Shown: positions 1 through 4,997, counted from the first letter of the stretch. The stretch is 5,444 nucleotides of DNA from Gammaproteobacteria bacterium (GCA_019242385.1 JAFAVO010000298.1:1-5444), one strand, 5' to 3'. Made by a program: numbers and translations. Notes: generated by a model not told the origin, from the sequence alone.

Positions 1-98
1 ACTGGGCCGAATCGGATCGCATCCGCGATGAGCTCGCCGCCGCCGGGATCGTGCTCGAGGACAAGCCCGGCGGCGCGACGAGCTGGCGTCGCGCCTGA
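1..98 (+). CDS. cysS: Cysteinyl-tRNA synthetase, C-terminal end (partial)
   Basis: This is the 3' end of a gene that begins outside the window; codons are in frame from position 3 and the TGA stop is at 96-98. The visible 31 residues begin WAESDRIRDELAAAGIVLED and end in GGATSWRRA. The pattern 'A-D-x-I-R-x-x-L-x-x-x-G-I-x-L-E-D' followed by a G-x-T-x-W-x-x stretch is the typical end of bacterial CysS, where this helix-turn segment closes the C-terminal tRNA-binding domain. The enzyme charges tRNA-Cys with cysteine in the cytoplasm. A tRNA gene starts 85 bp downstream on the same strand. The catalytic HIGH and KMSKS motifs are outside the window and cannot be checked. The short length is the main uncertainty, but the signature is distinctive. 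Confidence 0.9.
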   Translation, partial: WAESDRIRDELAAAGIVLEDKPGGATSWRRA

Positions 99-183
99 TC
101 TGCCGGCAGGCCGCCGCGGCAGTGGCAGCCGTGCGGGTTGGAAACTGTTACGATTACCGCCTCACCGCCCACGCGGCGGCCGT

Positions 184-260
184 CGGGGCATGGCGCAGTC
201 TGGTAGCGCATCTGCTTTGGGAGCAGAGGGTCGGGGGTTCAAATCCCTCTGCCCCGACCA
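184..260 (+). tRNA. tRNA-Pro (anticodon UGG)
   Basis: A full 77-nt cloverleaf can be folded by eye. The acceptor stem pairs CGGGGCA (184-190) with TGCCCCG (250-256), followed by discriminator A257 and an encoded CCA (258-260). The D arm is GCGC/GCGC around an AGTCTGGTA loop. The anticodon stem TCTGC/GCAGA (211-215 and 223-227) encloses the loop TTTGGGA, placing anticodon TGG at 218-220. The T stem GGGGG/CCCTC (one G-T pair) encloses TTCAAAT. The UGG anticodon reads proline CCN codons. The C1-G72 first pair is atypical for most tRNAs but normal for bacterial tRNA-Pro. It lies between cysS and a convergent urcA gene. No convincing promoter was seen in the 85 bp upstream, so co-transcription with cysS is possible. 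Confidence 0.97.
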
Positions 261-339
261 ATCCCACTGTGTCTATTCCGATGAGATAGGTGATCGTTAT
301 ACCGACCCCCTGTCAGGGTTGCTCTCGCTGGTATATGCA

Positions 340-720
340 TCATCGATGCGCGAGGCTCGTCCGACTGCGGTTCGTCTTGAGCAGGTGGTAATCCGTGAGA
401 CTGGCATCGGCTACCTTGGCTACGGCATCTGCGATCGCGTCATCGACGCACCTGTTCCAGTCTGCTCGCTCGTCGGCGAAGCCAATGTCCAATGGGCCGC
501 AGACAGTGCGAGCCGCAGCGCGGATGCGCCGGTAAAGCGTCACCGTGCCTTGCGCCTTCGTCAGATTCAAATCTGAGAATGCGACCTTCTGCGAATGCTG
601 CAGGTCCTGGCTGCGGTCGGCCGCTTGCACCAGGCTCTGCGGAGTGACCGCCGCCGCAGCCACGGCAAGGAGCGGAAACAGGAAGGAACGAGAATGGGAG
701 CGGCTCATGGTGTCGTTCAT
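340..720 (-). CDS. UrcA family secreted protein
   Basis: This 126-residue protein is probably exported. Residues 1-33 form a signal peptide: basic start, hydrophobic FLFPLLAVAAAAV, and a VQA|AD-type cleavage near residue 33. The mature part carries the UrcA-family pattern: 'VAFSDLNLTKAQGTVTLYRR' (46-65), then IRAAARTVCG (66-75), a second cysteine in WNRCVDDAIADAV (88-100), and a final hydrophobic helix. Cys74 and Cys91 are positioned to form a disulfide, as is usual in the family. UrcA proteins are small, often multicopy secreted proteins of alpha- and gammaproteobacteria with no established biochemical role. The ATG at 720 is chosen over an upstream in-frame extension to 954 because GGAGG lies 5 nt upstream and the signal peptide begins there. 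A second Met at residue 5 is less well placed. The gene converges on tRNA-Pro with 79 bp between them. The family call is firm; the function is unknown. Confidence 0.86.
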   Translation of the reverse strand: MNDTMSRSHSRSFLFPLLAVAAAAVTPQSLVQAADRSQDLQHSQKVAFSDLNLTKAQGTVTLYRRIRAAARTVCGPLDIGFADERADWNRCVDDAIADAVAKVADASLTDYHLLKTNRSRTSLAHR

Positions 721-725
721 GGTGG

Positions 726-730
726 CCTCC
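726..730 (-). promoter_or_regulatory. Shine-Dalgarno of the urcA-family gene
   Basis: GGAGG on the - strand is separated by CCACC (5 nt) from the ATG at 720-718. It fixes the start at this ATG, which also begins the signal peptide, and argues against the longer open frame running back to 954. Confidence 0.8.
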
Positions 731-929
731 GTTGCAGACTGGAAGCATCGTGCTGCAGTCCAAGCGGAGGAGCGAACTGTTGTCCTGATGCATGCGTAAG
801 AATTGCTTAACGTCTCGTCGGACTGTCGCGCGAGGCTTTGTGGCGACCGATGAGCTCCGCAAACATGGAGCAGGTGAGTACGGTACGGCGGGCAAGGCCG
901 CGCGAGTCGACAAGCAGGGTCGGCTCGAC

Positions 930-953
930 TGCCGCCTGCGCGTCCAGGCGGCA
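930..953. repeat. Perfect inverted repeat, 9-bp stem, 6-nt loop
   Basis: TGCCGCCTG (930-938) and CAGGCGGCA (945-953) are exact reverse complements around the loop CGCGTC. The stem is GC-rich and should be stable in RNA from either strand. There is no T-tract on either side, so it is not a canonical intrinsic terminator. It sits about 70 bp past the stop of the - strand hypothetical gene and about 210 bp ahead of the urcA-family start. It could be a transcript 3'-end structure, a leader structure or a protein-binding site. Confidence 0.6.
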
Positions 954-987
954 ACCGAAGTTCGAGTTGACGCGAGTTGGAGGGGAA

Positions 988-1007
988 GCTGCCGCTAGCG
1001 GCGCAGC
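988..1007. repeat. Imperfect inverted repeat just past the small hypothetical gene
   Basis: GCTGC (988-992) and GCAGC (1003-1007) flank a core that includes the 12-bp palindrome GCCGCTAGCGGC (991-1002). It lies 17 bp beyond the stop codon of the - strand gene ending at 1024, a position suited to a transcript end, but the bases that follow on the - strand (TTCCCC) are not a proper U-tract. A terminator role is only a possibility. Confidence 0.35.
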
Positions 1008-1023
1008 GAATCGCTCGAGCCGC

Positions 1024-1281
1024 TCATTCCGGAGACGCCGAGAGTGCTTTCACCTTTAGCTCCCGCGCCAGCACTGCGCACAGTTGCTCGAGATCGTGTA
1101 CACGCTGCGCTGCCTTGCGGAGCGCGCGTACATCCACCATAGCCGCGCTGTGCAAGCTGCGATATTCCAACCGCGCCATCTCCAGCGCTTCGAGTGTGCT
1201 GCGCCAGCGTGAGCCGAGAGTATGCCGGGCGGCCTGGGCGAGAGCGGTGCGCCAGCGAATCAAAGTAGGTGAGCCGGTCAT
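1024..1281 (-). CDS. Small hypothetical protein, helical, basic
   Basis: I do not recognise this 85-residue protein. It begins MTGSPTLIRWRTALAQAARH. It is predicted to be almost entirely alpha-helical, with no signal peptide and no membrane segment. Residues 54-75 show a heptad-like spacing of hydrophobics (L54, A57, V61, L64, C68, L71, L75), consistent with a short coiled coil or helical hairpin and self-association. It is rich in Arg. The start at 1281 is chosen because GGAGGT precedes the ATG with about 4-5 nt spacing; an upstream in-frame start at 1377 has no such site and would add low-quality residues. It is transcribed divergently from marR, with 212 bp between starts, and the same direction as the urcA-family gene 303 bp downstream. 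The strong ribosome-binding site and coherent helix pattern support a real gene. Function cannot be inferred. Confidence 0.6.
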   Translation of the reverse strand: MTGSPTLIRWRTALAQAARHTLGSRWRSTLEALEMARLEYRSLHSAAMVDVRALRKAAQRVHDLEQLCAVLARELKVKALSASPE

Positions 1282-1285
1282 GAAA

Positions 1286-1290
1286 CCTCC
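1286..1290 (-). promoter_or_regulatory. Shine-Dalgarno of the small hypothetical gene
   Basis: GGAGG (- strand), extended to GGAGGT, lies immediately ahead of the ATG at 1281-1279. It selects this start over the in-frame upstream alternative at 1377 and is the best single argument that the small frame is translated. Confidence 0.65.
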
Positions 1291-1297
1291 GCAGGCG

Positions 1298-1303
1298 ATT
1301 ATG
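1298..1303 (-). promoter_or_regulatory. Possible -10 element of the small hypothetical gene
   Basis: CATAAT on the - strand matches five of six bases of TATAAT. A start about 7 nt downstream would give a very short leader that just includes the GGAGG. No good -35 match is seen at 16-18 nt spacing (the bases there read GCGGGA), so this is a weak call. Confidence 0.25.
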
Positions 1304-1407
1304 CCGGCCGGATGTGACAGTCCCGCTCCGTGCCCTGGAAGCGTTGCGCGGGCTGCGGCGACGCCTGGCTGCGGCACGCCGCTCGCGTTGCTCGGGCAGC
1401 TAAAGCC

Positions 1408-1436
1408 TTGACAATGACAGCCTAGGCAACTATATT
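1408..1436 (+). promoter_or_regulatory. Sigma-70 promoter of marR
   Basis: TTGACA (1408-1413) is a perfect -35 hexamer. After an ideal 17-nt spacer comes TATATT (1431-1436), one base off the -10 consensus. Transcription would start near 1442-1444, leaving a leader of about 50 nt before the marR ATG. The spacer contains the MarR operator, so bound repressor would directly block RNA polymerase. This is the strongest promoter sequence in the window, as expected for a promoter that must be held down by a repressor. Confidence 0.85.
1415..1433 (-). promoter_or_regulatory. Putative MarR operator 1 (marR promoter)
   Basis: The + strand reads GCCTAGGCAACTAT at 1420-1433, exactly the reverse complement of ATAGTTGCCTAGGC found ahead of emrA. 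The core GCCTAGGC is a perfect palindrome. Relative to the implied full site TAGTTGCCTAGGCAACTA (1415-1432 here), the right half is perfect and the outer left half is degenerate. The site lies between the -35 and -10 of the marR promoter and overlaps the -10. About 18 bp of dyad symmetry is normal for a dimeric MarR protein. The exact repetition is seen in sequence; binding by the neighbouring MarR is inferred. Confidence 0.75.
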
Positions 1437-1493
1437 ACGCACCGTGCCCCAGGAGGGACCTGCAATACCCCAGGGATCACGGAGCCAGCACAT

Positions 1494-1988
1494 ATGAGCG
1501 ATATCTACGAGAGTGCGACCTACCAGCCGGGCCGGAGCATAGGAGCGCTGCTCAGCCGAGTGAAGGTGGAGATGTTGTCCGCGCTCGATCGGGAGCTGGC
1601 GCAGGACAAACGCCTCGCTCCACTCGAGATGAGCGCCGCGCAGTGGATCATCGTAGCGAACCTCGCCTCGGGCCCCGGTGAGCCGAAATCGGCCGCGGAC
1701 CTTTGTAAGGTGATCTCCTACGACGCCGGCGCCATGACGCGCATGCTCGACCGGCTCGAGGCCAAGGGATTGATCCGCCGCACCCGCAGCTCGCAGGACC
1801 GGCGGCTGTTGAAGCTGGAGCTGACGGAGGAGGGACGGGCGGCGTATCCGCGCATGCGCGAAATCGCCATGAGCGTCGCCAATCGTTTCCTGCGCGGATT
1901 CACCAAGAGCGAAGCGCGTCAGCTCGAGGGATTTCTCAATCGCATGGTCGAGAACGCCCAGGAGCTGCCGGCGCGCGCGAGTGCGTAA
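1494..1988 (+). CDS. MarR family transcriptional regulator of the emrAB operon
   Basis: This 164-residue protein is a typical-length MarR regulator, a dimeric winged-helix DNA-binding protein that usually represses and lets go when a small hydrophobic or phenolic ligand binds. Helices at 15-38 and 120-155 would form the dimer interface. The DNA-binding part includes 'SAADLCKVISYDAGAMTRML' (66-85) as helix-turn-helix, DRLEAKGLIRR (86-96) and the wing with conserved D-R-R (102-104) ending in LTEEG (110-114). This D-x-R wing is the MarR hallmark. The single Cys71 sits at the edge of the helix-turn-helix; oxidation sensing is possible but unsupported. GGAG at 1481-1484 lies 9 nt before the ATG. 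It is the first gene of the cluster, ahead of emrA by 96 bp. Repeated operator-like palindromes at its own promoter and before emrA indicate autorepression and control of emrAB. It is equivalent in role to EmrR/MprA, though I would not assign that name from sequence alone. Confidence 0.93.
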   Translation: MSDIYESATYQPGRSIGALLSRVKVEMLSALDRELAQDKRLAPLEMSAAQWIIVANLASGPGEPKSAADLCKVISYDAGAMTRMLDRLEAKGLIRRTRSSQDRRLLKLELTEEGRAAYPRMREIAMSVANRFLRGFTKSEARQLEGFLNRMVENAQELPARASA

Positions 1989-1996
1989 CCGCAGAG

Positions 1997-2023
1997 CCGA
2001 GTGCCTGGCCACGGAATTTTTTT
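1997..2023 (+). terminator. Weak terminator or attenuator after marR
   Basis: A short stem can form between CCG..TG (1997-2003, two bases bulged) and CACGG (2010-2014) around a CCTGGC loop, followed after AA by seven T residues (2017-2023). The T-tract is striking in such GC-rich DNA, but the stem is short and imperfect. It may reduce read-through from marR into emrA rather than end transcription. The T-rich stretch could equally be an upstream element of an emrA promoter. Confidence 0.35.
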
Positions 2024-2029
2024 GAGCTG

Positions 2030-2048
2030 ATAGTTGCCTAGGCATTTG
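2030..2048 (+). promoter_or_regulatory. Putative MarR operator 2 (ahead of emrA)
   Basis: ATAGTTGCCTAGGC (2030-2043) is an exact inverted copy of the sequence in the marR promoter. Its core TGCCTAGGCA (2035-2044) is a 10-bp perfect palindrome. Here the left half of the implied TAGTTGCCTAGGCAACTA site is perfect and the right half diverges. It lies 41 bp before the emrA start. Candidate promoter parts nearby are weak (for example TGGCCA at 2006-2011, 17 nt, GATAGT at 2029-2034), so it could block either a local promoter or elongation from the marR promoter. Confidence 0.72.
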
Positions 2049-2059
2049 CCGCCGCGGCA
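2047..2059. repeat. Short inverted repeat in the emrA leader
   Basis: TGCCGC and GCGGCA form a 13-bp interrupted palindrome directly after operator 2 and 25 bp before the emrA start. In RNA it would give a small GC hairpin upstream of, not covering, the Shine-Dalgarno. It may be chance in GC-rich DNA. Confidence 0.3.
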
Positions 2060-2074
2060 GCGACACGGAACGAG

Positions 2075-2080
2075 AGGAAG
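2075..2080 (+). promoter_or_regulatory. Shine-Dalgarno of emrA
   Basis: AGGAAG within GAGAGGAAG lies a few bases before the ATG at 2085. It decides the start: an in-frame TTG at 2034 would give 17 more residues encoded across the operator and lacks a ribosome-binding site. Confidence 0.75.
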
Positions 2081-2084
2081 ATTT

Positions 2085-3344
2085 ATGAGCACACAAAAAA
2101 CCAGCAACGCCTCCAACACCAGCCGACGCTGGCGCTGGCTGGCCGCGGTCGCCGCCGTGCTTGTCACCGGCGGCGCGGTGTACGGTGCGTACTGGGCGCA
2201 GGTGCTGCGCTATCACCAGTCAACCGATGATGCGTACGTAGGTGGGAACGTGGTACAGATCACTCCCCAGATCTCCGGTACGGTCGTTGCGATCGGAGCC
2301 GATGACACGCAGTTCGTGAAGGCGGGGCAGCCGCTCGTGCGACTGGATCCTGCCGATGCGCGGGTGGCGCTCGATCAGGCCGAGGCCCAGCTCGCGCGGA
2401 CGGTTCGTGACGTTCGCAACCTGTACGCGACGAGCTCCCAGCTAGCCGCCGCAGTGCAGATGCGGCAGACCGAGCTGAGCGCCGCGCAGCGGGATCTGGC
2501 CCGCCGTGAGCGCCTGGGCGTGACCGGTGCGATTTCGGGCGAAGAGCTGCAGCATGCGGCGGATGCGGTCAAGACAGCTCAGGCGGAGCTGGTCGCGGCG
2601 CAGCAGCAGCTCGCGGCCAACCGCGCGCGGGTCGATGGCACGACGCTCAAGGATCATCCTCAGGTGCGCGATGCCGCCGCGTCCGTGCGTAACGCGTATC
2701 TGACACTCGAGCGCACCGAGCTCTCCGCACCGGTCTCCGGGCTCGTTGCACGGCGCAACGTACAGCTCGGCCAGCGTGTCACTACCGGCACCCCGCTCAT
2801 GGCAGTGGTGCCGCTCGATCAGGTGTGGGTGGACGCCAACTTCAAGGAGCCCCAGCTGGCGCACATGCGCATCGGTCAACACGTCACGCTGACTGCGGAT
2901 CTCTATGGTGGCCGAGTGGCCTACCACGGAACCGTGGCGGGGTTTGGCGCGGGCACCGGCGCGGCGTTCTCGCTGCTGCCGGCGCAGAATGCCACCGGCA
3001 ACTGGATCAAGATCGTGCAGCGGGTGCCGGTACGCATTGCGCTCGATCCGCGGGAGATCGCCGCTCATCCGCTGCAGATCGGCCTGTCGATGAAGGCGGA
3101 GGTGGACGTCAGGGGAGGTGGGTCAGGCGCGCGTCTGCCACAGGTGGCGAGCAATACGGCCGCGTGGACGACCGCGTCGAGCGCCGAGACCGACCCGCAA
3201 GCGGATGCGCGCGTGCAGGCGATTATCGCCGCGAATCAGTCGGCACCGCTGCCGGTGCCGACCGCACAGGCGCTGCCTGCGCGCGAGTCATCGCCCGCGA
3301 GCCTGGCCGCGAATATGCCCGGAACGACGCGGCATCTGCACTGA
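2085..3344 (+). CDS. emrA: EmrA/HlyD-family periplasmic adaptor of a multidrug efflux pump
   Basis: This 419-residue membrane-fusion protein would link the inner-membrane transporter EmrB to an outer-membrane channel. A short cytoplasmic tail is followed by one membrane segment (about 16-40, WRWLAAVAAVLVTGGAVYGA). STDDAYVGGNVVQITPQISG (46-65) and VKAGQPLVRLDPADA (78-92) form the first half of the lipoyl-like domain, and RTELSAPVSGLVARRNVQLG (210-229) the second half. Between them lies an alpha-helical hairpin (about 91-185). The beta-barrel part contains the EmrA signatures PLDQVWVDANFKEPQL (243-258) and FSLLPAQNATGNWIKIVQRV (295-314). The match to EmrA-type adaptors is strong throughout. A tail from about 343 to 419, rich in Ala, Ser, Pro and Thr, extends beyond the usual end and looks disordered. 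emrB follows after 26 bp, so the two are surely co-transcribed. No outer-membrane factor gene is present in the cluster. Confidence 0.95.
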   Translation: MSTQKTSNASNTSRRWRWLAAVAAVLVTGGAVYGAYWAQVLRYHQSTDDAYVGGNVVQITPQISGTVVAIGADDTQFVKAGQPLVRLDPADARVALDQAEAQLARTVRDVRNLYATSSQLAAAVQMRQTELSAAQRDLARRERLGVTGAISGEELQHAADAVKTAQAELVAAQQQLAANRARVDGTTLKDHPQVRDAAASVRNAYLTLERTELSAPVSGLVARRNVQLGQRVTTGTPLMAVVPLDQVWVDANFKEPQLAHMRIGQHVTLTADLYGGRVAYHGTVAGFGAGTGAAFSLLPAQNATGNWIKIVQRVPVRIALDPREIAAHPLQIGLSMKAEVDVRGGGSGARLPQVASNTAAWTTASSAETDPQADARVQAIIAANQSAPLPVPTAQALPARESSPASLAANMPGTTRHLH

Positions 3345-3370
3345 AGCCACCTGGCCGAGGCCCAGCGCAC

Positions 3371-4972
3371 ATGACCCAACCCAATGCTGACAGACCGGTG
3401 AGCGGGGGCGCTCCCGCGGGAGCGCCCGCCGCCCCACCGCCGCTGAGCGGCAGCACCCTTGCGCTCGGCACCGTGGCGCTGTCGCTGGCGACGTTCATGA
3501 ACGTGCTCGACACCTCGATCGCCAACGTCTCGCTGCCGGCCATTGCCGGCGACCTCGGCGTCTCCCCCGACCAGGGCACCTGGGTCATCACCTCGTTTGC
3601 GGTGGCGAACGGAATCTCCGTGCCGCTCACCGGCTGGCTGACCCGCCGTTTCGGCCAGGTGAAGCTTTTCACGGCCGCGATCGTGCTGTTCGTCATCGCT
3701 TCGATAATGTGCGCGCTGGCGCCCAACCTGTCGTTGCTGATCCTCGCTCGGGTGTTCCAGGGCGTCGTCGCGGGGCCGATGATCCCGCTGTCGCAGGCAT
3801 TGCTGCTCGCCAGCTACCCGAAGAACCGCGCCGGCATGGCGCTCGCCATGTGGTCGATCACGACGCTGGTGGCGCCGGTCGTCGGCCCGGTGCTCGGCGG
3901 CTGGATCACCGACAACATCTCCTGGCCCTGGATCTTCTATATCAACGTCCCCGTGGGCGTGGCCGCGGCGCTCGCCACCTGGGCTATCTACCACAAGCGC
4001 GAGACCCCGACCGCGCGCGTGCCGGTCGATGCCATGGGCCTGTCGTTGCTGGTCGTCTGGGTCGGCGCGATGCAGGTCATGCTCGACAAGGGCAAGGATC
4101 TCGACTGGTTCAACTCGCCCACGATCGTGATACTCGCCTGCGTGGCGCTGGTCGGCTTTGCAGTGTTCGTCATCTGGGAGCTCACCGAGGAACATCCGGT
4201 CGTCGACCTGTCGCTGTTCCGCAGCCGCAATTTTACCGTCAGCACCATTGCGATGCTGTTCGCCTACGCGCTGTTTTTTGGAAACGTCGTGCTGCTGCCG
4301 CTGTGGCTGCAACAGTACATGGGCTACACCGCGACGCTCGCCGGTTGGGTGCTGGCCCCGGTGGGATTCCTCGCCATCATGCTGAGCCCGGTCGTCGGCC
4401 GCATCAGCGACCGGGTCGACCCACGGATCCTGGTGACGGTGTCATTCGGAATATTCTCCCTGGTGCTGTTCATGCGTTCGCATTTCAACACCAATGCCAC
4501 CATCGGCACGCTCATGCTGCCGACGGTGATCCAGGGGGCGGGGATGGCGGCTTTCTTCATTCCACTGGTATCGATCTCACTCTCGGGCATGGGGCCGGAT
4601 CGTATTCCGGCCGCGAGCGGCCTATTCAACTTCGCGCGTATCACTGCCGGCGCTTTCGGCACGTCCATCACCACCACGCTGTGGGATCGCCGTGCGACGC
4701 TCCATCATGCGCAGCTCATCGAGCGGCTGAGCGCGGGGGATCCAAACACTGCCGCGGCGCTCGGCACGATGCATGCCGGGGGTCTGAGCAGCGACCAGAG
4801 CTATGCGATGCTGAACCGTCTGGTCGATTCCCAGGCGTTCATGCTCTCTGCCGATGACATTTTCTACGTCTCCGGCATGCTCTTCCTGGGGCTGATTTTC
4901 CTCGTCTGGTTCGCGCGGCGCCCACAGCCGGCTGGTGCCGCGGGTGCGGCGGCCGCCTCCGGTGCGCACTGA
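3371..4972 (+). CDS. emrB: EmrB/QacA-type MFS multidrug transporter (DHA2 family, 14 TM)
   Basis: This 533-residue inner-membrane protein is a proton-driven drug exporter of the DHA2 branch of the major facilitator superfamily, usual length and probably 14 helices. The N-terminal 27 residues are Pro/Ala/Gly-rich and cytoplasmic. Family motifs are intact: LDTSIANVSLPAI (46-58, motif D1 with the membrane Asp47), GWLTRRFGQVK (88-98, motif A), ARVFQG (126-131, motif B region) and APVVGPVLGGWI (168-179, motif C, typical of antiporters). The second half has EEHPVVDLSLFRSRNF (273-288) and QQYMGYTATLAGWVLAPVG (314-332), both typical of EmrB. The ATG at 3371 follows emrA by 26 bp with GAGG (3357-3360) about 10 nt upstream; the open frame extends much further 5' but only as an out-of-frame overlap of emrA. 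With EmrA and an outer-membrane channel encoded elsewhere, it would expel hydrophobic toxins or drugs. The actual substrate cannot be read from sequence. Confidence 0.96.
   Translation: MTQPNADRPVSGGAPAGAPAAPPPLSGSTLALGTVALSLATFMNVLDTSIANVSLPAIAGDLGVSPDQGTWVITSFAVANGISVPLTGWLTRRFGQVKLFTAAIVLFVIASIMCALAPNLSLLILARVFQGVVAGPMIPLSQALLLASYPKNRAGMALAMWSITTLVAPVVGPVLGGWITDNISWPWIFYINVPVGVAAALATWAIYHKRETPTARVPVDAMGLSLLVVWVGAMQVMLDKGKDLDWFNSPTIVILACVALVGFAVFVIWELTEEHPVVDLSLFRSRNFTVSTIAMLFAYALFFGNVVLLPLWLQQYMGYTATLAGWVLAPVGFLAIMLSPVVGRISDRVDPRILVTVSFGIFSLVLFMRSHFNTNATIGTLMLPTVIQGAGMAAFFIPLVSISLSGMGPDRIPAASGLFNFARITAGAFGTSITTTLWDRRATLHHAQLIERLSAGDPNTAAALGTMHAGGLSSDQSYAMLNRLVDSQAFMLSADDIFYVSGMLFLGLIFLVWFARRPQPAGAAGAAAASGAH
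3406..3427. repeat. Perfect 22-bp palindrome inside the start of emrB
   Basis: GGGCGCTCCCG (3406-3416) is followed directly by its exact reverse complement CGGGAGCGCCC (3417-3427). As RNA it would fold into a very GC-rich hairpin of about nine pairs with a four-base loop, beginning 35 nt after the A of the ATG, within codons 12-19 (Gly-Gly-Ala-Pro-Ala-Gly-Ala-Pro). It may influence ribosome passage or, as DNA, bind a protein. It could also simply reflect Gly/Ala/Pro codons in GC-rich DNA. Confidence 0.7.
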
Positions 4973-4997
4973 GGCCGGGGGTGCAGCGATCCGCGGC

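Larger units (their letters stand above)
721..1023. other. Gene-free stretch between the urcA-family gene and the small hypothetical gene
   Basis: No open frame here has a credible start signal or protein-like composition; the short frames on both strands look random. The region must hold the leader and promoter of the urcA-family gene (- strand), but no clear -35/-10 pair was found. A modestly AT-rich patch around 790-815 (…GTAAGAATTGCTTAACG…) is the most promoter-like part. It also contains a perfect 9-bp hairpin (930-953) and an imperfect hairpin (988-1007), described separately. Confidence 0.6.

Noticed and set aside
100..122. Hairpin CTGCCG/CGGCAG just after cysS as a terminator
   Set aside because: There is no T-tract and the GC-rich context makes six-base matches common; it may be chance.
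184..260. tRNA-Pro as an integration site for a mobile element
   Set aside because: No repeat of the tRNA 3' end was found downstream and no integrase or phage-like genes are present.
301..320. Terminator-like CCCTGTCAGGG between tRNA-Pro and the urcA-family gene
   Set aside because: The stem is only four pairs with a three-base loop, does not extend because flanking bases mismatch, and no U-tract follows on either strand.
721..954. In-frame upstream extension of the urcA-family gene, to about 954 on the - strand
   Set aside because: It would bury the signal peptide deep inside the protein and has no ribosome-binding site, whereas GGAGG precedes the ATG at 720.
2034..2084. TTG start for emrA at 2034
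   Set aside because: No Shine-Dalgarno, the extra residues would be encoded by the operator, and the ATG at 2085 has AGGA at good spacing and matches the adaptor N-terminus.
1422..2216. Long - strand open frame opposite marR
   Set aside because: It runs antisense across the clear MarR protein and the promoter region, with no ribosome-binding site or recognisable domain.
2825..3370. Long 5' open frame upstream of emrB on the same frame
   Set aside because: It overlaps emrA out of frame and its translation is Arg/Gly-rich low-quality sequence; EmrB homology begins after the ATG at 3371.
3236..4312. Long - strand open frame of 358 codons opposite emrB
   Set aside because: Its product is dominated by R, H, Q, D and G with no domain pattern; this is a typical antisense shadow of a GC-rich gene.
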